A stretch of 64,000 bases of DNA from Streptomyces peucetius (GCF_025854275.1 NZ_CP107567.1:1240001-1304000), one strand, 5' to 3'. Positions 25,237 to 34,035 are shown, numbered from the stretch's first letter. The notes: generated from the sequence alone by a model not told the origin. Numbers and translations are program-made.

Positions 25237-26736
25237 CTACGCGACGAACGTGCGGGGCGCCTCCGTACCGGTCGACGCGCCCGTGGAGACCAGCCGGGCA
25301 GCCGCCGCCAGTCGCGCCGCCGCCTCTTCGGCCACCGGCCCGCCCACGGTGAACGGCAGGCGCACGTAGCCCTCGAACGCGCCGTCCACGCCGAAGCGCG
25401 GCCCCGAAGGCACCCGGACGCCCACCCGTTCGCCGACCTCGGCGAGGCGCGAGCCGGAGAGGCCGCCCGTGCGGACCCAGAGCGTGAGGCCGCCGCCGGG
25501 GACGTCGAACTCCCAGGCCGGCAGCTCCCGTCGCACCGCGGCGACCAGTGCGTCCCGGTTCTCGCGGGCCTGCGCGCGGCGGACCTCGACCGCCTCGTTC
25601 CACCCGCCGGTCCGCAACAGCCAGTTGATCGCGAGCTGTTCGAGCACGGGGGTGCCGAGGTCCGCGTAGGCGCGGGCGGCGACGAGGGAGCGGATCACGT
25701 CGGGGGCCGCGCGGACCCACCCGATCCGCATGCCGGCCCAGAAGGCCTTGCTGGCCGAGCCGACGGTCAGGACCGTCGAACCCGCCGGGTCGAACGCGCA
25801 GACGGGACGCGGCATCTCGATGCCGGGGTCGAGGTGCAGCTCGGACATGGTCTCGTCGACGACGAGGACGGTGCCGGCGGAGCGGGCCGCCTCGACCAGG
25901 GCGCGGCGCTGGGCCTCGTCGGCGAGCGCGCCGGTGGGGTTGTGGAAGTCGGCGACGACGTACGCGAGGCGGGGCGCCGCGTCGCGCAGGACCTGGCGCC
26001 AGCGGTTCACGTCCCAGCCGGTCAGGCCCTCCGCCATGGCGACGGGCACGAGCCGCGCCCCCGCCTCGCGCATCAGCTGGAGGATGTTGGCGTAGGAGGG
26101 GGACTCGACGGCGATGCGCTCCCCGCGACCGGCGAACAGATGGCAGATCGCGTCGATCGCGCCCATCGCACCGGTGGTGACCATGATCTGTTCCGGCATG
26201 GTGGGGATGCCGCGTTCGGTGTAGCGGTCGGCGAGCATCTGGCGCAGGGCGGGCAGGCCGGCCGGGTAGTCGCCGTGGGTGTGGGCGTACGGCGGCAGTT
26301 CCTCGAGCGCGCCCTGGACGGACCGGGTGAGCCACGGCTCGGGCGCCGGCAGCGCGGCGCAGCCGAGATCGATCATGGAGCCGAGCGACTCGGGCGGCAG
26401 GGGTTCGAGACCGCGGGCCGGCAGCGGGTTGCCCGCCGGCACGGCGGTCCAGCTGCCCGCTCCCCTGCGGGACTCGAGGAAGCCTTCGGTGCGCAGCGCC
26501 TCGTAGGCCGCGGCGACGGTGGTGCGGCTGACGGACAGGGCGAGCGCCAGTTCGCGCTCCGCGGGCAGCCGGGCCGCCACGGGGACGCGGCCCTCGAGGA
26601 CGAGCAGCCGGATGCCGTCGGCGAGCGCCCGGTAGGCGGGCGGCTTGCGGGTGCCCGGTCCGGCCGGCCGCGGCTGCTGGGAGGTGAGCTGCCGGGCGAG
26701 TTGGGCCGCACCCACCGCAGAGGTCCACTGCGTCAT
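25237..26736 (-). CDS. MocR-family regulator (GntR winged helix fused to class I aminotransferase fold)
   Basis: A 499-residue protein starting at ATG 26734-26736; an upstream extension to 26802 lacks family sequence. The N-terminal GntR domain has YRALADGIRLLVLEGRVPV and LALALSVSRTTVAAAYEAL. The C-terminal PLP domain carries the conserved DFHNPTGALADEAQRRALVE block and the PLP lysine in GSASKAFWAGMRIGW. MocR proteins sense PLP or amino compounds and regulate divergent genes. Here the divergent gene is a YczE-type membrane protein, the same pairing as YczR-YczE in other bacteria, so that gene is the probable target. Confidence 0.92.
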   Translation of the reverse strand: MTQWTSAVGAAQLARQLTSQQPRPAGPGTRKPPAYRALADGIRLLVLEGRVPVAARLPAERELALALSVSRTTVAAAYEALRTEGFLESRRGAGSWTAVPAGNPLPARGLEPLPPESLGSMIDLGCAALPAPEPWLTRSVQGALEELPPYAHTHGDYPAGLPALRQMLADRYTERGIPTMPEQIMVTTGAMGAIDAICHLFAGRGERIAVESPSYANILQLMREAGARLVPVAMAEGLTGWDVNRWRQVLRDAAPRLAYVVADFHNPTGALADEAQRRALVEAARSAGTVLVVDETMSELHLDPGIEMPRPVCAFDPAGSTVLTVGSASKAFWAGMRIGWVRAAPDVIRSLVAARAYADLGTPVLEQLAINWLLRTGGWNEAVEVRRAQARENRDALVAAVRRELPAWEFDVPGGGLTLWVRTGGLSGSRLAEVGERVGVRVPSGPRFGVDGAFEGYVRLPFTVGGPVAEEAAARLAAAARLVSTGASTGTEAPRTFVA

Positions 26737-26760
26737 GGAAGTCAGTCCACCTTCCTCGAA

Positions 26761-26780
26761 TTGGCCATGGTTGGCTGTTG
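26761..26780. promoter_or_regulatory. Possible MocR operator (direct repeat)
   Basis: TTGGCCATGG (26761-26770) is followed directly by TTGGCTGTTG (26771-26780), giving TTGGC half-sites ten bases apart between the divergent MocR and YczE genes. Direct repeats are typical MocR binding sites. Confidence 0.35.
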
Positions 26781-26839
26781 TTCCGTAGCCACAGAGTGTC
26801 ATGCATCAGTCCACGAACACCAGACAAGGGGGCGCCATC

Positions 26840-27487
26840 GTGTCCGTGCATCTCACCCGCAGGCTGCTGCAGCTGTACGTCGGCCTCGCGCTGTACGGAG
26901 TGAGCTCGGCACTGCTGGTGCGAGCCGGGCTCGGCCTGGAACCCTGGGGGGTGCTGCATCAGGGGCTGGCCGAGCTGACCGGACTGACGATCGGCGTGGT
27001 GTCGATCATCGTCGGGGCCGTGGTGCTGCTGCTGTGGATACCGATCCGGCAGCGGCCTGGGCTCGGGACCGTGTCGAACGTGTTCGTCATCGGCGTCGCG
27101 ATGGACGCCACCCTGGCGCTGGTCCCGCGAGTGGAAGGACTCGGGACGCAGATTCCCCTGATGGCGGGCGGCATCGTGCTCAACGGCATGGCCACGGGCC
27201 TCTACATCGCCGCGCGTTTCGGACCGGGCCCGAGGGACGGCCTGATGACCGGCCTGCACCGGCTGACGGGCCGCTCGATCCGGCTGGTGCGAACCGCGAT
27301 CGAGGTGGCGGTCGTGGCGACCGGTTTCGCGCTCGGCGGTTCCGTCGGCGTCGGGACGGTGGCCTACGCGCTGGCCATCGGGCCGCTGGCGCAGCTGTTC
27401 CTGCGGGTCTTCGCCGTCCCGGAGAGGGACAAAGGCAGCACGGTGGTCGCCGGGGCGTCACCGGCGCAGGCGATACTGCGGCGGTGA
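26840..27487 (+). CDS. YczE-type integral membrane protein
   Basis: A 215-residue protein from GTG 26840, which has AAGGGGG seven bases upstream; ATG 26801 is in frame but lacks a clear ribosome-binding site. About five to six hydrophobic helices are visible, with the family loops LLVRAGLGLEPWGVLHQGL and AARFGPGPRDGLMTGLHRL. These Gly/Pro-rich re-entrant-like loops are characteristic of the YczE/YitT-like group, whose transport substrate is unknown. It is divergent from a MocR regulator. Its TGA overlaps the GTG of the phosphodiesterase gene, so the two are co-translated. Confidence 0.85.
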   Translation: MSVHLTRRLLQLYVGLALYGVSSALLVRAGLGLEPWGVLHQGLAELTGLTIGVVSIIVGAVVLLLWIPIRQRPGLGTVSNVFVIGVAMDATLALVPRVEGLGTQIPLMAGGIVLNGMATGLYIAARFGPGPRDGLMTGLHRLTGRSIRLVRTAIEVAVVATGFALGGSVGVGTVAYALAIGPLAQLFLRVFAVPERDKGSTVVAGASPAQAILRR

Positions 27488-28248
27488 CCCGCATACGCCA
27501 TCCCTATCTGGATCATCCCGCGACGCTCGCCTTCGCCCACCGCGGCGGGGCGGCCGACGGCATCGAGAACACCGCGGCGGCCTTCCGGCGGGCCGCCGCC
27601 GCCGGCTACCGCTACTTCGAGACCGATGTGCACACCACGGCGGACGGCCGGCTGGTGGCGTTCCACGACACGACCCTGGACCGGGTGACCGACGCCCGGG
27701 GCCGTATCGCGGCACTGCCGTGGAGCGAGGTGCGTAAGGCGAGGGTCGCGGGCCGCGAGCCGGTGGCGCTGTTCGAGGAACTGCTCGAGGAGTTCCCCGA
27801 GGCCCGCTGGAACGTGGACCTGAAGGCGGAGTCCGCCCTCGCGCCGCTGGTGGAACTGATCCGACGGGCGGACGCCTGGGACCGGGTGTGTGTCGGCTCG
27901 TTCTCCGAGGGCCGGGTCGCGCGGGCGATGCGTCTGGCGGGTCCGCGGCTTGCGACCTCGTACGGGGTGCGCGGTGTGCTCGGTCTGCGTCTCGGCTCGT
28001 ACGGGATACCCGCGGCGGTCCGCGGCGGCGCGGTGTGCGCCCAGGTACCGGAGGCACAGGGCGGCATACGGGTGGTGGACCAGCGCTTCGTGCGGGCGGC
28101 CCACGCGCGGGGGCTGCAGGTCCATGTGTGGACGGTGAACGACGCCGAGCGGATGGCCGCGCTCCTGGACCTTGGCGTGGACGGCATCATGACCGATCAT
28201 CTTGAGACGTTGCGCACGGTGCTGACCGCCCGGGGCGTGTGGAGCTGA
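27484..28248 (+). CDS. Glycerophosphodiester phosphodiesterase
   Basis: A 254-residue protein starting at GTG 27484 in a GTGA overlap. It has the full GDPD signature: AFAHRGGAADGIENT (catalytic His-Arg and Glu-Asn), FETDVHTTADGRLVAFHD (metal-binding Glu-x-Asp and second His) and a C-terminal VHVWTVNDAERMAALLDLG block. It hydrolyses glycerophosphodiesters such as glycerophosphocholine to glycerol-3-phosphate and alcohol. There is no signal peptide, so it should act in the cytoplasm. It is co-translated with the YczE-like membrane protein, which hints that the latter may handle a related compound. Confidence 0.93.
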   Translation: MTRIRHPYLDHPATLAFAHRGGAADGIENTAAAFRRAAAAGYRYFETDVHTTADGRLVAFHDTTLDRVTDARGRIAALPWSEVRKARVAGREPVALFEELLEEFPEARWNVDLKAESALAPLVELIRRADAWDRVCVGSFSEGRVARAMRLAGPRLATSYGVRGVLGLRLGSYGIPAAVRGGAVCAQVPEAQGGIRVVDQRFVRAAHARGLQVHVWTVNDAERMAALLDLGVDGIMTDHLETLRTVLTARGVWS

Positions 28249-28287
28249 TCCGGCGCGTCTGCGACGGCACGAGCGAGGGGGCGCGGG

Positions 28288-29652
28288 GTGACGGCGGACA
28301 CCGCTGACCGCACCGGAGACACCGGCGGGGACGAAGGCACGGCCGCGCGCAGACGCGAGCAACGCGGCTGGTACTTCTACGACTTCGCGTGCTCCGTCTA
28401 TTCGACGAGCGTCCTCACCGTGTTCCTCGGCCCCTATCTGACGTCGGTGGCGAAGGCGGCGGCCGACGCCGAGGGCTTCGTGCACCCGCTGGGCATCCCG
28501 GTGCGGGCCGGGTCGGTCTTCCCGTACGCGGTGTCCGTCTCGGTGGTGCTCGCCATCCTGGTCATGCCGCTGGCGGGGGCGACGGCGGACCGCCGCGGCA
28601 GGAAGAAGCCGCTGCTCGCCACCGCCGCGTACGTGGGGGCCGCGGCGACGGTCTGCATGTTCTTCCTCGACGGCGACCGTTATCTGCTGGGCGCGTTCCT
28701 GCTGATCGTCGCGAATGCCTCGCTGGCCGTGTCGATGGTCCTCTACAACGCCTATCTGCCGCAGATCGCGGCACCCGACGAGCGCGACGCGGTGTCGTCG
28801 CGCGGCTGGGCCTTCGGCTACACGTCGGGGGCACTGGTGCTGGTGCTGAACCTGGTCCTCTACTCGGGCCACGAGTCCTTCGGGCTGTCGGAGGGGGACG
28901 CGGTCCGCATCTGTCTGGCCTCCGCGGGCCTGTGGTGGGGCGCCTTCACGCTCATTCCGCTGCGGCGGCTGCGGGACCGCAGCATCGCGCCGTCCGGGGA
29001 GGGCGCCGTCGGCTCGGGCTGGCGGCAACTGCTCGCGACCCTGCGCGACATGCGCCGGCACCCCCTGACGCTGTCGTTCCTGCTCGCCTATCTCGTCTAC
29101 AACGACGGCGTGCAGACGGTCATCTCGCAGGCGTCCGTCTACGGCTCCGAGGAGCTGGACCTCGACCAGACCACCCTGATCACGGCCGTGCTGCTGGTGC
29201 AGGTCCTGGCCGTGGCGGGCGCCCTGGGGATGGGCCGGCTGGCCCGCGTGCACGGCGCGAAGCGCACCATCCTCGGCTCGCTGGCCGTCTGGACGCTGAT
29301 CCTGGCAGCGGGGTACTTCCTGCCCGCGGGCGAGCCGGTGTGGTTCTACTGCCTGGCGGCGGGCATCGGACTGGTCCTCGGCGGCAGCCAGGCCCTGTCG
29401 CGGTCACTGTTCTCGCATCTGGTGCCGCGCGGCAAGGAGGCGCAGTACTTCTCGGCGTACGAGATGAGCGACCGGGGCCTGAGCTGGCTCGGGCCGCTCG
29501 TGTTCGGCCTGGCGTACCAGGTGACGGGCAGCTACCGGGACGCGATCATCTCGTTGGTGATCTTCTTCGTACTGGGATTCGTGCTGCTCGCAAGGGTCCC
29601 GGTGAGGCATGCGGTCGCCGCGGCGGGGAACCCGGTACCGGACCGGATTTAG
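28288..29652 (+). CDS. MFS transporter of the UMF1 (Atg22-like) family
   Basis: A 454-residue protein starting at GTG 28288 with GAGGGG upstream. It has about 12 membrane helices. The N-terminal block WYFYDFACSVYSTSVLTVFL is diagnostic of the UMF1/Atg22 group, and ATADRRGRKKPLL is the MFS loop motif. The cytoplasmic tail is short. Bacterial members have no agreed substrate; yeast Atg22 exports amino acids from the vacuole. It lies upstream of rbpA on the same strand, but 266 bases containing an independent sigma-R promoter separate them, so they are probably not one operon. Confidence 0.88.
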   Translation: MTADTADRTGDTGGDEGTAARRREQRGWYFYDFACSVYSTSVLTVFLGPYLTSVAKAAADAEGFVHPLGIPVRAGSVFPYAVSVSVVLAILVMPLAGATADRRGRKKPLLATAAYVGAAATVCMFFLDGDRYLLGAFLLIVANASLAVSMVLYNAYLPQIAAPDERDAVSSRGWAFGYTSGALVLVLNLVLYSGHESFGLSEGDAVRICLASAGLWWGAFTLIPLRRLRDRSIAPSGEGAVGSGWRQLLATLRDMRRHPLTLSFLLAYLVYNDGVQTVISQASVYGSEELDLDQTTLITAVLLVQVLAVAGALGMGRLARVHGAKRTILGSLAVWTLILAAGYFLPAGEPVWFYCLAAGIGLVLGGSQALSRSLFSHLVPRGKEAQYFSAYEMSDRGLSWLGPLVFGLAYQVTGSYRDAIISLVIFFVLGFVLLARVPVRHAVAAAGNPVPDRI

Positions 29653-29663
29653 ACGCCTGAGTA

Positions 29664-29686
29664 AAAGGCCGGTAGTGTACGCCTTT
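29664..29686 (+). terminator. Weak candidate terminator after the UMF1 gene
   Basis: AAAGGC (29664-29669) can pair with GCCTTT (29681-29686) 12 bases after the stop. The stem is only six base pairs. Confidence 0.3.
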
Positions 29687-29739
29687 GGCTTGCCAGGCGG
29701 ACCGTTACTGCGTGCTGGAATAGTGAAATCAGTGGGTGA

Positions 29740-29757
29740 CACTTTCTGTCAGAAGTG
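29740..29757. repeat. Near-perfect inverted repeat upstream of rbpA
   Basis: CACTTTCTG (29740-29748) faces CAGAAGTG (29750-29757), with a core palindrome TTCTGTCAGAA. It lies about 75 bases upstream of the sigma-R -35 element and may be an operator or a remnant terminator. Confidence 0.35.
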
Positions 29758-29831
29758 ACAAACCGGGCACTGGTGGGTACCCCAACCAATGGCAAAGCAG
29801 CGGCACGACGGGCGACGCATGACCCGGAACG

Positions 29832-29857
29832 GGAATCTTTACCGCCGACCGGACGTT
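29832..29857 (+). promoter_or_regulatory. Sigma-R promoter of rbpA
   Basis: GGAAT (29832-29836), 18 bases, then GTT (29855-29857): an exact match to the sigma-R consensus GGAAT-N18-GTT. It lies 61 bases before the rbpA start codon. rbpA is an established sigma-R target in S. coelicolor, so expression should rise under thiol-oxidative stress. Confidence 0.9.
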
Positions 29858-29918
29858 GACCGGATGACGACGACAGCGACACCTGTCCTGTGGGCGACAA
29901 GCCCGGGAGGCACGATTC

Positions 29919-30293
29919 ATGAGTGAGCGAGCTCTCCGCGGCACGCGACTTGTGGTTACCAGCTACGAGACGGACCGCGGCATCGACCTGGCTCCGCGCC
30001 AGGCGGTGGAGTACGCATGCCAGAACGGACATCGTTTTGAGATGCCGTTCTCGGTCGAGGCGGAAATTCCGCCGGAGTGGGAGTGCAAGGCGTGCGGCGC
30101 CCAGGCACTCCTCGTTGACGGGGACGGCCCCGAGGAGAAGAAGGGCAAGCCGGCGCGTACGCACTGGGACATGCTGATGGAGCGGCGCACCCGCGAGGAG
30201 CTGGAGGAGGTCCTGGCCGAGCGGCTTGCGGTCCTTCGTTCCGGCGCCATGAACATCGCGGTGCACCCGCGCGACAGCCGGAAGTCCGCGTAG
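29919..30293 (+). CDS. rbpA: RNA polymerase-binding protein RbpA
   Basis: A 124-residue protein starting at ATG 29919 with GGGAGG eight bases upstream; this is the family's normal length. The N-terminal tail MSERALRGTRLVV precedes a small beta-barrel core with CQNGHRFEMPF and WECKACGAQALL, the Cys/His positions of the RbpA core. A basic linker (KKGKPARTHWDMLMERR) and the C-terminal sigma-interaction domain (REELEEVLAERLAVLR) follow. RbpA binds sigma-HrdB-type factors and RNA polymerase, stimulating open-complex formation, and influences rifampicin tolerance. A sigma-R promoter lies directly upstream and a very strong terminator downstream, so it is a single-gene unit. Confidence 0.97.
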   Translation: MSERALRGTRLVVTSYETDRGIDLAPRQAVEYACQNGHRFEMPFSVEAEIPPEWECKACGAQALLVDGDGPEEKKGKPARTHWDMLMERRTREELEEVLAERLAVLRSGAMNIAVHPRDSRKSA

Positions 30294-30326
30294 CGCGCGC
30301 AGGCGCGCGAAGCGACGTAAGCGTCA

Positions 30327-30378
30327 GACAGAGCCGCGGGTCGGCCACACCTCGTGTGGGCCGGCCCGCGGCTCTGTC
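30327..30378. terminator. Strong bidirectional terminator between rbpA and fxsA
   Basis: GACAGAGCCGCGGG starting at 30327 pairs with CCCGCGGCTCTGTC ending at 30378, and the inner arms GGCCACAC/GTGTGGGCC extend the stem around a CTC loop. It serves both converging genes. Confidence 0.9.
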
Positions 30379-30426
30379 ACGCCCGGGGGCGGGGCGGGGA
30401 GGGGAACGGCTCGCGCAGCGGGCTTG

Positions 30427-31005
30427 TCAGGGGGTCAGCGGCGGGCGCGGGCCGGTGTCGTCGCGGCGGTCCGTGCCGGTGTCGCGGATGACCTCACCCG
30501 GGACGACCTTGCCGTCCGGGCGGTGCATACGGGCCTGTTGGAACGCGTTGCCCAGGCCGCCGTCGGGCATCGCCGTGTTCATCCGCCGCTCCAGGGAGCG
30601 TTCGGCGAGCCGGCCGAGGCGGGTACGGACCGGCGGAAGCAGAAGCAGCAGGCCCGCCGCGTCGGAGATGACACCCGGCAGCATCAGCAGCAGTCCGCCG
30701 AGCATGAGCAGCCCGTTCCCCTCGCCCCGCGCGGGGGCGGCGGACGGCGCGGGCCCCTGGCCCGTCTGCTGCTGCAGGGTCCGCGTGAGGTTCGCGAAGG
30801 CCCGCCGCCCGGCCCGCTTGATCACCACGGCTCCGAGCACCCCGGCGCCGACCAGCAAGGCGAGAACGGCGAAGCCGCTCGCCGCGTCCGCGACGACGGT
30901 GAGGAGCCAGATCTCGAGGACCAGCCAGGCGGCCACGGCGAGGGGGACGAAGGTGCGGGCGCGGGAGCGCCTGCGGGCGGGCGGGGGCGTTGCGCCGGTC
31001 GTCAT
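30427..31005 (-). CDS. FxsA-family membrane protein
   Basis: A 192-residue protein from ATG 31003-31005. Two hydrophobic segments open it (FVPLAVAAWLVLEIWLLTVV and GFAVLALLVGAGVLGAVVIK), followed by the FxsA-typical GLLMLGGLLLMLPGVISDAA with its LPG turn. A charged C-terminal tail ends in DDTGPRPPLTP. In E. coli FxsA lessens F-plasmid exclusion of phage T7; the role in actinobacteria is unknown. It lies 46 bases downstream of the polyprenol-phosphate mannose synthase gene on the same strand and could be cotranscribed with it. Confidence 0.88.
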   Translation of the reverse strand: MTTGATPPPARRRSRARTFVPLAVAAWLVLEIWLLTVVADAASGFAVLALLVGAGVLGAVVIKRAGRRAFANLTRTLQQQTGQGPAPSAAPARGEGNGLLMLGGLLLMLPGVISDAAGLLLLLPPVRTRLGRLAERSLERRMNTAMPDGGLGNAFQQARMHRPDGKVVPGEVIRDTGTDRRDDTGPRPPLTP

Positions 31006-31051
31006 GTTCCCAGTGTGCCTGGGCGCCCGCCGGAGCGGCGTAAGGGGGGCG

Positions 31052-31867
31052 TCAGGAAGATCGTGGGGGCCTGGGCCCCGGAGACCTGCGGCCGAGGACG
31101 CGGCCGGCCCGCTCCCCCACACCCCAGGCGGTGACGCGCCAGAGCGCCTCGACGACGATGTCCCTGCTCATCTTCGAGTCGCCGTGCTCACGCTCGACGA
31201 AGGTGATCGGGACCTCGACGACGTGGAAGCCCGCGGCCACGGCGCGCCGGGCGAGGTCGACCTGGAAGCAGTAGCCCTGCGAGGCGACGTCACCGAGCCC
31301 GAGGCCCTCGAGGGTCTCGGCGCGGAAGGCGCGGAAGCCTCCGGTGATGTCCCGCAGGGGGACGCCGAGCAGCAGCCGCGAGTACGTGCTGCCGCCCCGG
31401 GAGAGGAACTCCCGGTGCTTCGGCCAGTTGACGACACGCCCTCCGGGCACCCACCGGGACCCGAGCACGAGGTCGGCGCCCTTCAGTGCGGTCAGCAGTC
31501 TGGGCAGTTCCTCGGGCTGGTGGGAGCCGTCGGCGTCCATCTCGACGAGGACGCCGTAGCCGTGTTCGATGCCCCAGCGGAAACCGGCGAGGTAGGCCGC
31601 GCCGAGCCCTTCCTTGCCCTTGCGGTGCAGGACGTGCACCTGCTCGTCCTGGGCGGTGAGCTCGTCGGCGATCTTTCCGGTGCCGTCGGGGCTGTTGTCG
31701 TCGGCGACGAGCACGTCCGCGTCCGGTACGGCGGTGCGGACCCGGGACACGATCGCGCTGATGTTCTCGGCCTCGTTGTAGGTCGGGACGATCACCAGGG
31801 TCCTGCCGAGCGGGCCGTACCGCCTCCCCTGGGGTCCGCCATGGGGAACCGCACCACCGTCGTTCAC
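31052..31867 (-). CDS. ppm1: Polyprenol-phosphate mannose synthase (GT2)
   Basis: A 271-residue protein starting at GTG 31865-31867 with AAGGGG upstream. It has the dolichol-phosphate-mannose-synthase blocks: LVIVPTYNEAENISAIV, VLVADDNSPDGTGKIAD, VEMDADGSHQPEELPRL (the metal-binding DAD) and ITGGFRAFRAETLEGL. There is no Lnt-like membrane domain. It should make polyprenyl-phospho-mannose from GDP-mannose for periplasmic protein O-mannosylation and other mannosyl transfers. In S. coelicolor the orthologue (SCO1423, from memory) is needed for glycosylation linked to phage phiC31 infection and normal antibiotic susceptibility. Confidence 0.93.
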   Translation of the reverse strand: MNDGGAVPHGGPQGRRYGPLGRTLVIVPTYNEAENISAIVSRVRTAVPDADVLVADDNSPDGTGKIADELTAQDEQVHVLHRKGKEGLGAAYLAGFRWGIEHGYGVLVEMDADGSHQPEELPRLLTALKGADLVLGSRWVPGGRVVNWPKHREFLSRGGSTYSRLLLGVPLRDITGGFRAFRAETLEGLGLGDVASQGYCFQVDLARRAVAAGFHVVEVPITFVEREHGDSKMSRDIVVEALWRVTAWGVGERAGRVLGRRSPGPRPPRSS

Positions 31868-32381
31868 TGCTGCCCCTTAAAGTCCGTACGCAGAGCCCAA
31901 CCATAGCGAGGTCGCGGCTCGCGCTCGCAGCGACACTGATCTTCACGGGAGAGGGGGGAGCGGTCCGGCCACGGACGCAGCGGATCGGGCCCGGCGTCCT
32001 TCGGGCCGACCTGGGGCCCGCTGGCTGCGGGTCGACCGAGAGCCGTTGTCTACTGAACGCCGGGCCCCACCCGGGTCGCACCTGCCGACCGGCTGAAGCC
32101 TTCCCTCTGCCCCCGAGGCGCGGGCGCTGAACCTGGCTCCCAGTGACGGTGTGCCGGTGCGGCACACCACCCCATGACCCAGCGGCGTTCGACGACTTGC
32201 GTGGAGGTTGCCGGTCGGACGTTCTTCGGTGGACTGGCCCGAACCTACCGGCCGGTGGGCGCTCGCTGTCAACAGTTGCCTGATCAGCGACAATTAACGG
32301 AACCTCCAGGTCAGACGGGAAGATCCGCAGGTCGAGGCGGAACGGTGGGAGTATCCGGCAGGGGTGCGAAATGTCCCTACG
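31868..32381. other. 514-base intergenic region with a perfect inverted repeat
   Basis: No gene is seen between the amidohydrolase stop and the ppm1 start, both on the minus strand. The region must contain the ppm1 promoter. Its clearest feature is a 9-bp perfect inverted repeat, GGTGTGCCG (32148-32156), GTG, CGGCACACC (32160-32168), about 215 bases past the amidohydrolase stop and 280 before ppm1. It could terminate the former or bind a regulator of the latter. Confidence 0.5.
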
Positions 32382-34025
32382 TCACCCGTTCGGTCCCTCG
32401 AAGACGGTGCGTCCGCCGACCACGGTCCGCAGGCAGACGGGCAGTTCTGCGCCAGGGCCGAGGTCGGGCAGGCCGGGGGTGCCGGAGCGCGGGTCGGTGG
32501 ACCAGCGGGCGACCCGGTCGTCGGGGGCCTGGACCACCAGTTCGCCGGTGCGCCAGACCGCGTAGTCGGCCGGCGCGCCGGGGACGAGCACCCCGGCGTC
32601 GTCGCGTCCGACCGCGCGCCAGCCGCCACGCGTGTGGGCGGTGAAGGCGGCCCGCACCGAGACGCGGTGTTCGGGGGTCCGGTGGAAGGCGGCCGCGCGC
32701 ACGGTGCCCCACGGGTCGAGCGGTGTCACCGGGCTGTCGGAGCCGAAGGCGAGCGGCACGCCGGCGCGCAGCAGCGCGGCGTACGGGTTGAGGGTGCGGG
32801 CCCGTTCGGCGCCGAGCCGCTGGGCGTACATGCCGTCCTCGCCGCCCCAGGCGGCGTCGAAAGCCGGCTGGACGGAGGCGGTGAGACCGAACTCGGCGAA
32901 GGCGGCGATGGTTTCGGGGGTGAGCATCTCGGCGTGCTCGACCCGGTGCCTCGCGGCGCGGACGCGGGCGATCCCGAGCCGGTCGGCGGCGGTTCGCACA
33001 CCGTCGACGACGGCGCTCAGCGCGGCGTCGCCGATGGCGTGGAACCCGGCCTGCAGTCCGGCCTCCGTGCACGCGGCAACATGCGCGGCCACGGCCGCCG
33101 CGTCGAGGTGGGCGCTGCCCGTGGTGGTGGGGCTGTCGGCGTACGGCCTGTGCAGGCAGGCGGTGTGCGAGCCGAGGGAGCCGTCGACGAACAGGTCCCC
33201 GGCGGCGCCGGCGGCACCGAGTTCACGGATGCGCTCGGCGCCCTTCTCGCCGGTGACCTGCTCGGCCCAGTAGCCGACGACCCGCGGGCCGGGTTCCGCG
33301 CGGGCCAGCGCGAGGAGGGAGGTGAAGTCGTCCTCGTCGGAGATCTCGGGTCCCGCGCACTCGTGGACGCTGCCGATGCCGAGGGACGCGGCCCGGGCGA
33401 GCGCCGCCCGCTGCGCCTCCCGGCGCTGGGCGGGGGTGACGGCCGCGTGGGCGGCGGCGCGGACGGCGTGATGGGCGGCGGCGGTCAGCGGGGCGTCGGG
33501 GTGGAAGCCTGCGAGGCCTCTGACGCCGGGGACGAGGTCGAGCAGGGCGGTGGTGACGACCGCGGAGTGGACGTCGACGCGCGGGAGGTACAGGGGCCGC
33601 CCGCCGGCCGCCTCGTCGAGCTCCGCCCGGCTCGGGGGCCGCTGCTCGGGCCAGCGCGTGGCGTCCCAGCCGTGCCCGAGGAGCACCTGGCCGCCGGGAT
33701 GCGCCGCGCTGTGCTCCCGTACGAGGCGCAGGGCGTCGGCGAGGGAACGGGCGCCGGAGAGGTCGAGGCCGGTGAGGGCGAGTCCCGTGGAGGTGGTGTG
33801 GACGTGCGCGTCGGTGAACGCCGGTGCGACCAGGGCGCCTTCGAGGTCGATGACCTCGTCGACACCCGTGGCGAAGGCGTCGGCGGCGCCCTCCGACCCC
33901 ACCCAGGCGATGTGTCCCTTCTCGACGACCATCGCGGTGGCGAAGGGGTCGGCGGGGCTGTGGACTTCTCCACCGCGCAGCAGCACGGTGCGGTGTTCGC
34001 TCTGGGGGGCGGTGCTCTCGGTCAT
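32382..34025 (-). CDS. Amidohydrolase, YtcJ-like
   Basis: A 547-residue protein starting at ATG 34023-34025. Metallo-dependent hydrolase features run in order: VAPAFTDAHVHTTSTGL (the HxH metal pair), FVDGSLGSHTACLHRPYADS, GFHAIGDAALSAVVDGV, RHRVEHAEMLTPETIAAF and FGSDSPVTPLDPWGTVRAA. This is the YtcJ/AepA-like branch of large amidohydrolases. The natural substrate is unknown; N-formimino or amide compounds are typical for the superfamily. No signal peptide. It ends ten bases after the Lrp/AsnC gene on the same strand, so that regulator may control it or be cotranscribed with it. Confidence 0.9.
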   Translation of the reverse strand: MTESTAPQSEHRTVLLRGGEVHSPADPFATAMVVEKGHIAWVGSEGAADAFATGVDEVIDLEGALVAPAFTDAHVHTTSTGLALTGLDLSGARSLADALRLVREHSAAHPGGQVLLGHGWDATRWPEQRPPSRAELDEAAGGRPLYLPRVDVHSAVVTTALLDLVPGVRGLAGFHPDAPLTAAAHHAVRAAAHAAVTPAQRREAQRAALARAASLGIGSVHECAGPEISDEDDFTSLLALARAEPGPRVVGYWAEQVTGEKGAERIRELGAAGAAGDLFVDGSLGSHTACLHRPYADSPTTTGSAHLDAAAVAAHVAACTEAGLQAGFHAIGDAALSAVVDGVRTAADRLGIARVRAARHRVEHAEMLTPETIAAFAEFGLTASVQPAFDAAWGGEDGMYAQRLGAERARTLNPYAALLRAGVPLAFGSDSPVTPLDPWGTVRAAAFHRTPEHRVSVRAAFTAHTRGGWRAVGRDDAGVLVPGAPADYAVWRTGELVVQAPDDRVARWSTDPRSGTPGLPDLGPGAELPVCLRTVVGGRTVFEGPNG

Positions 34026-34035
34026 GGGACCAAGA

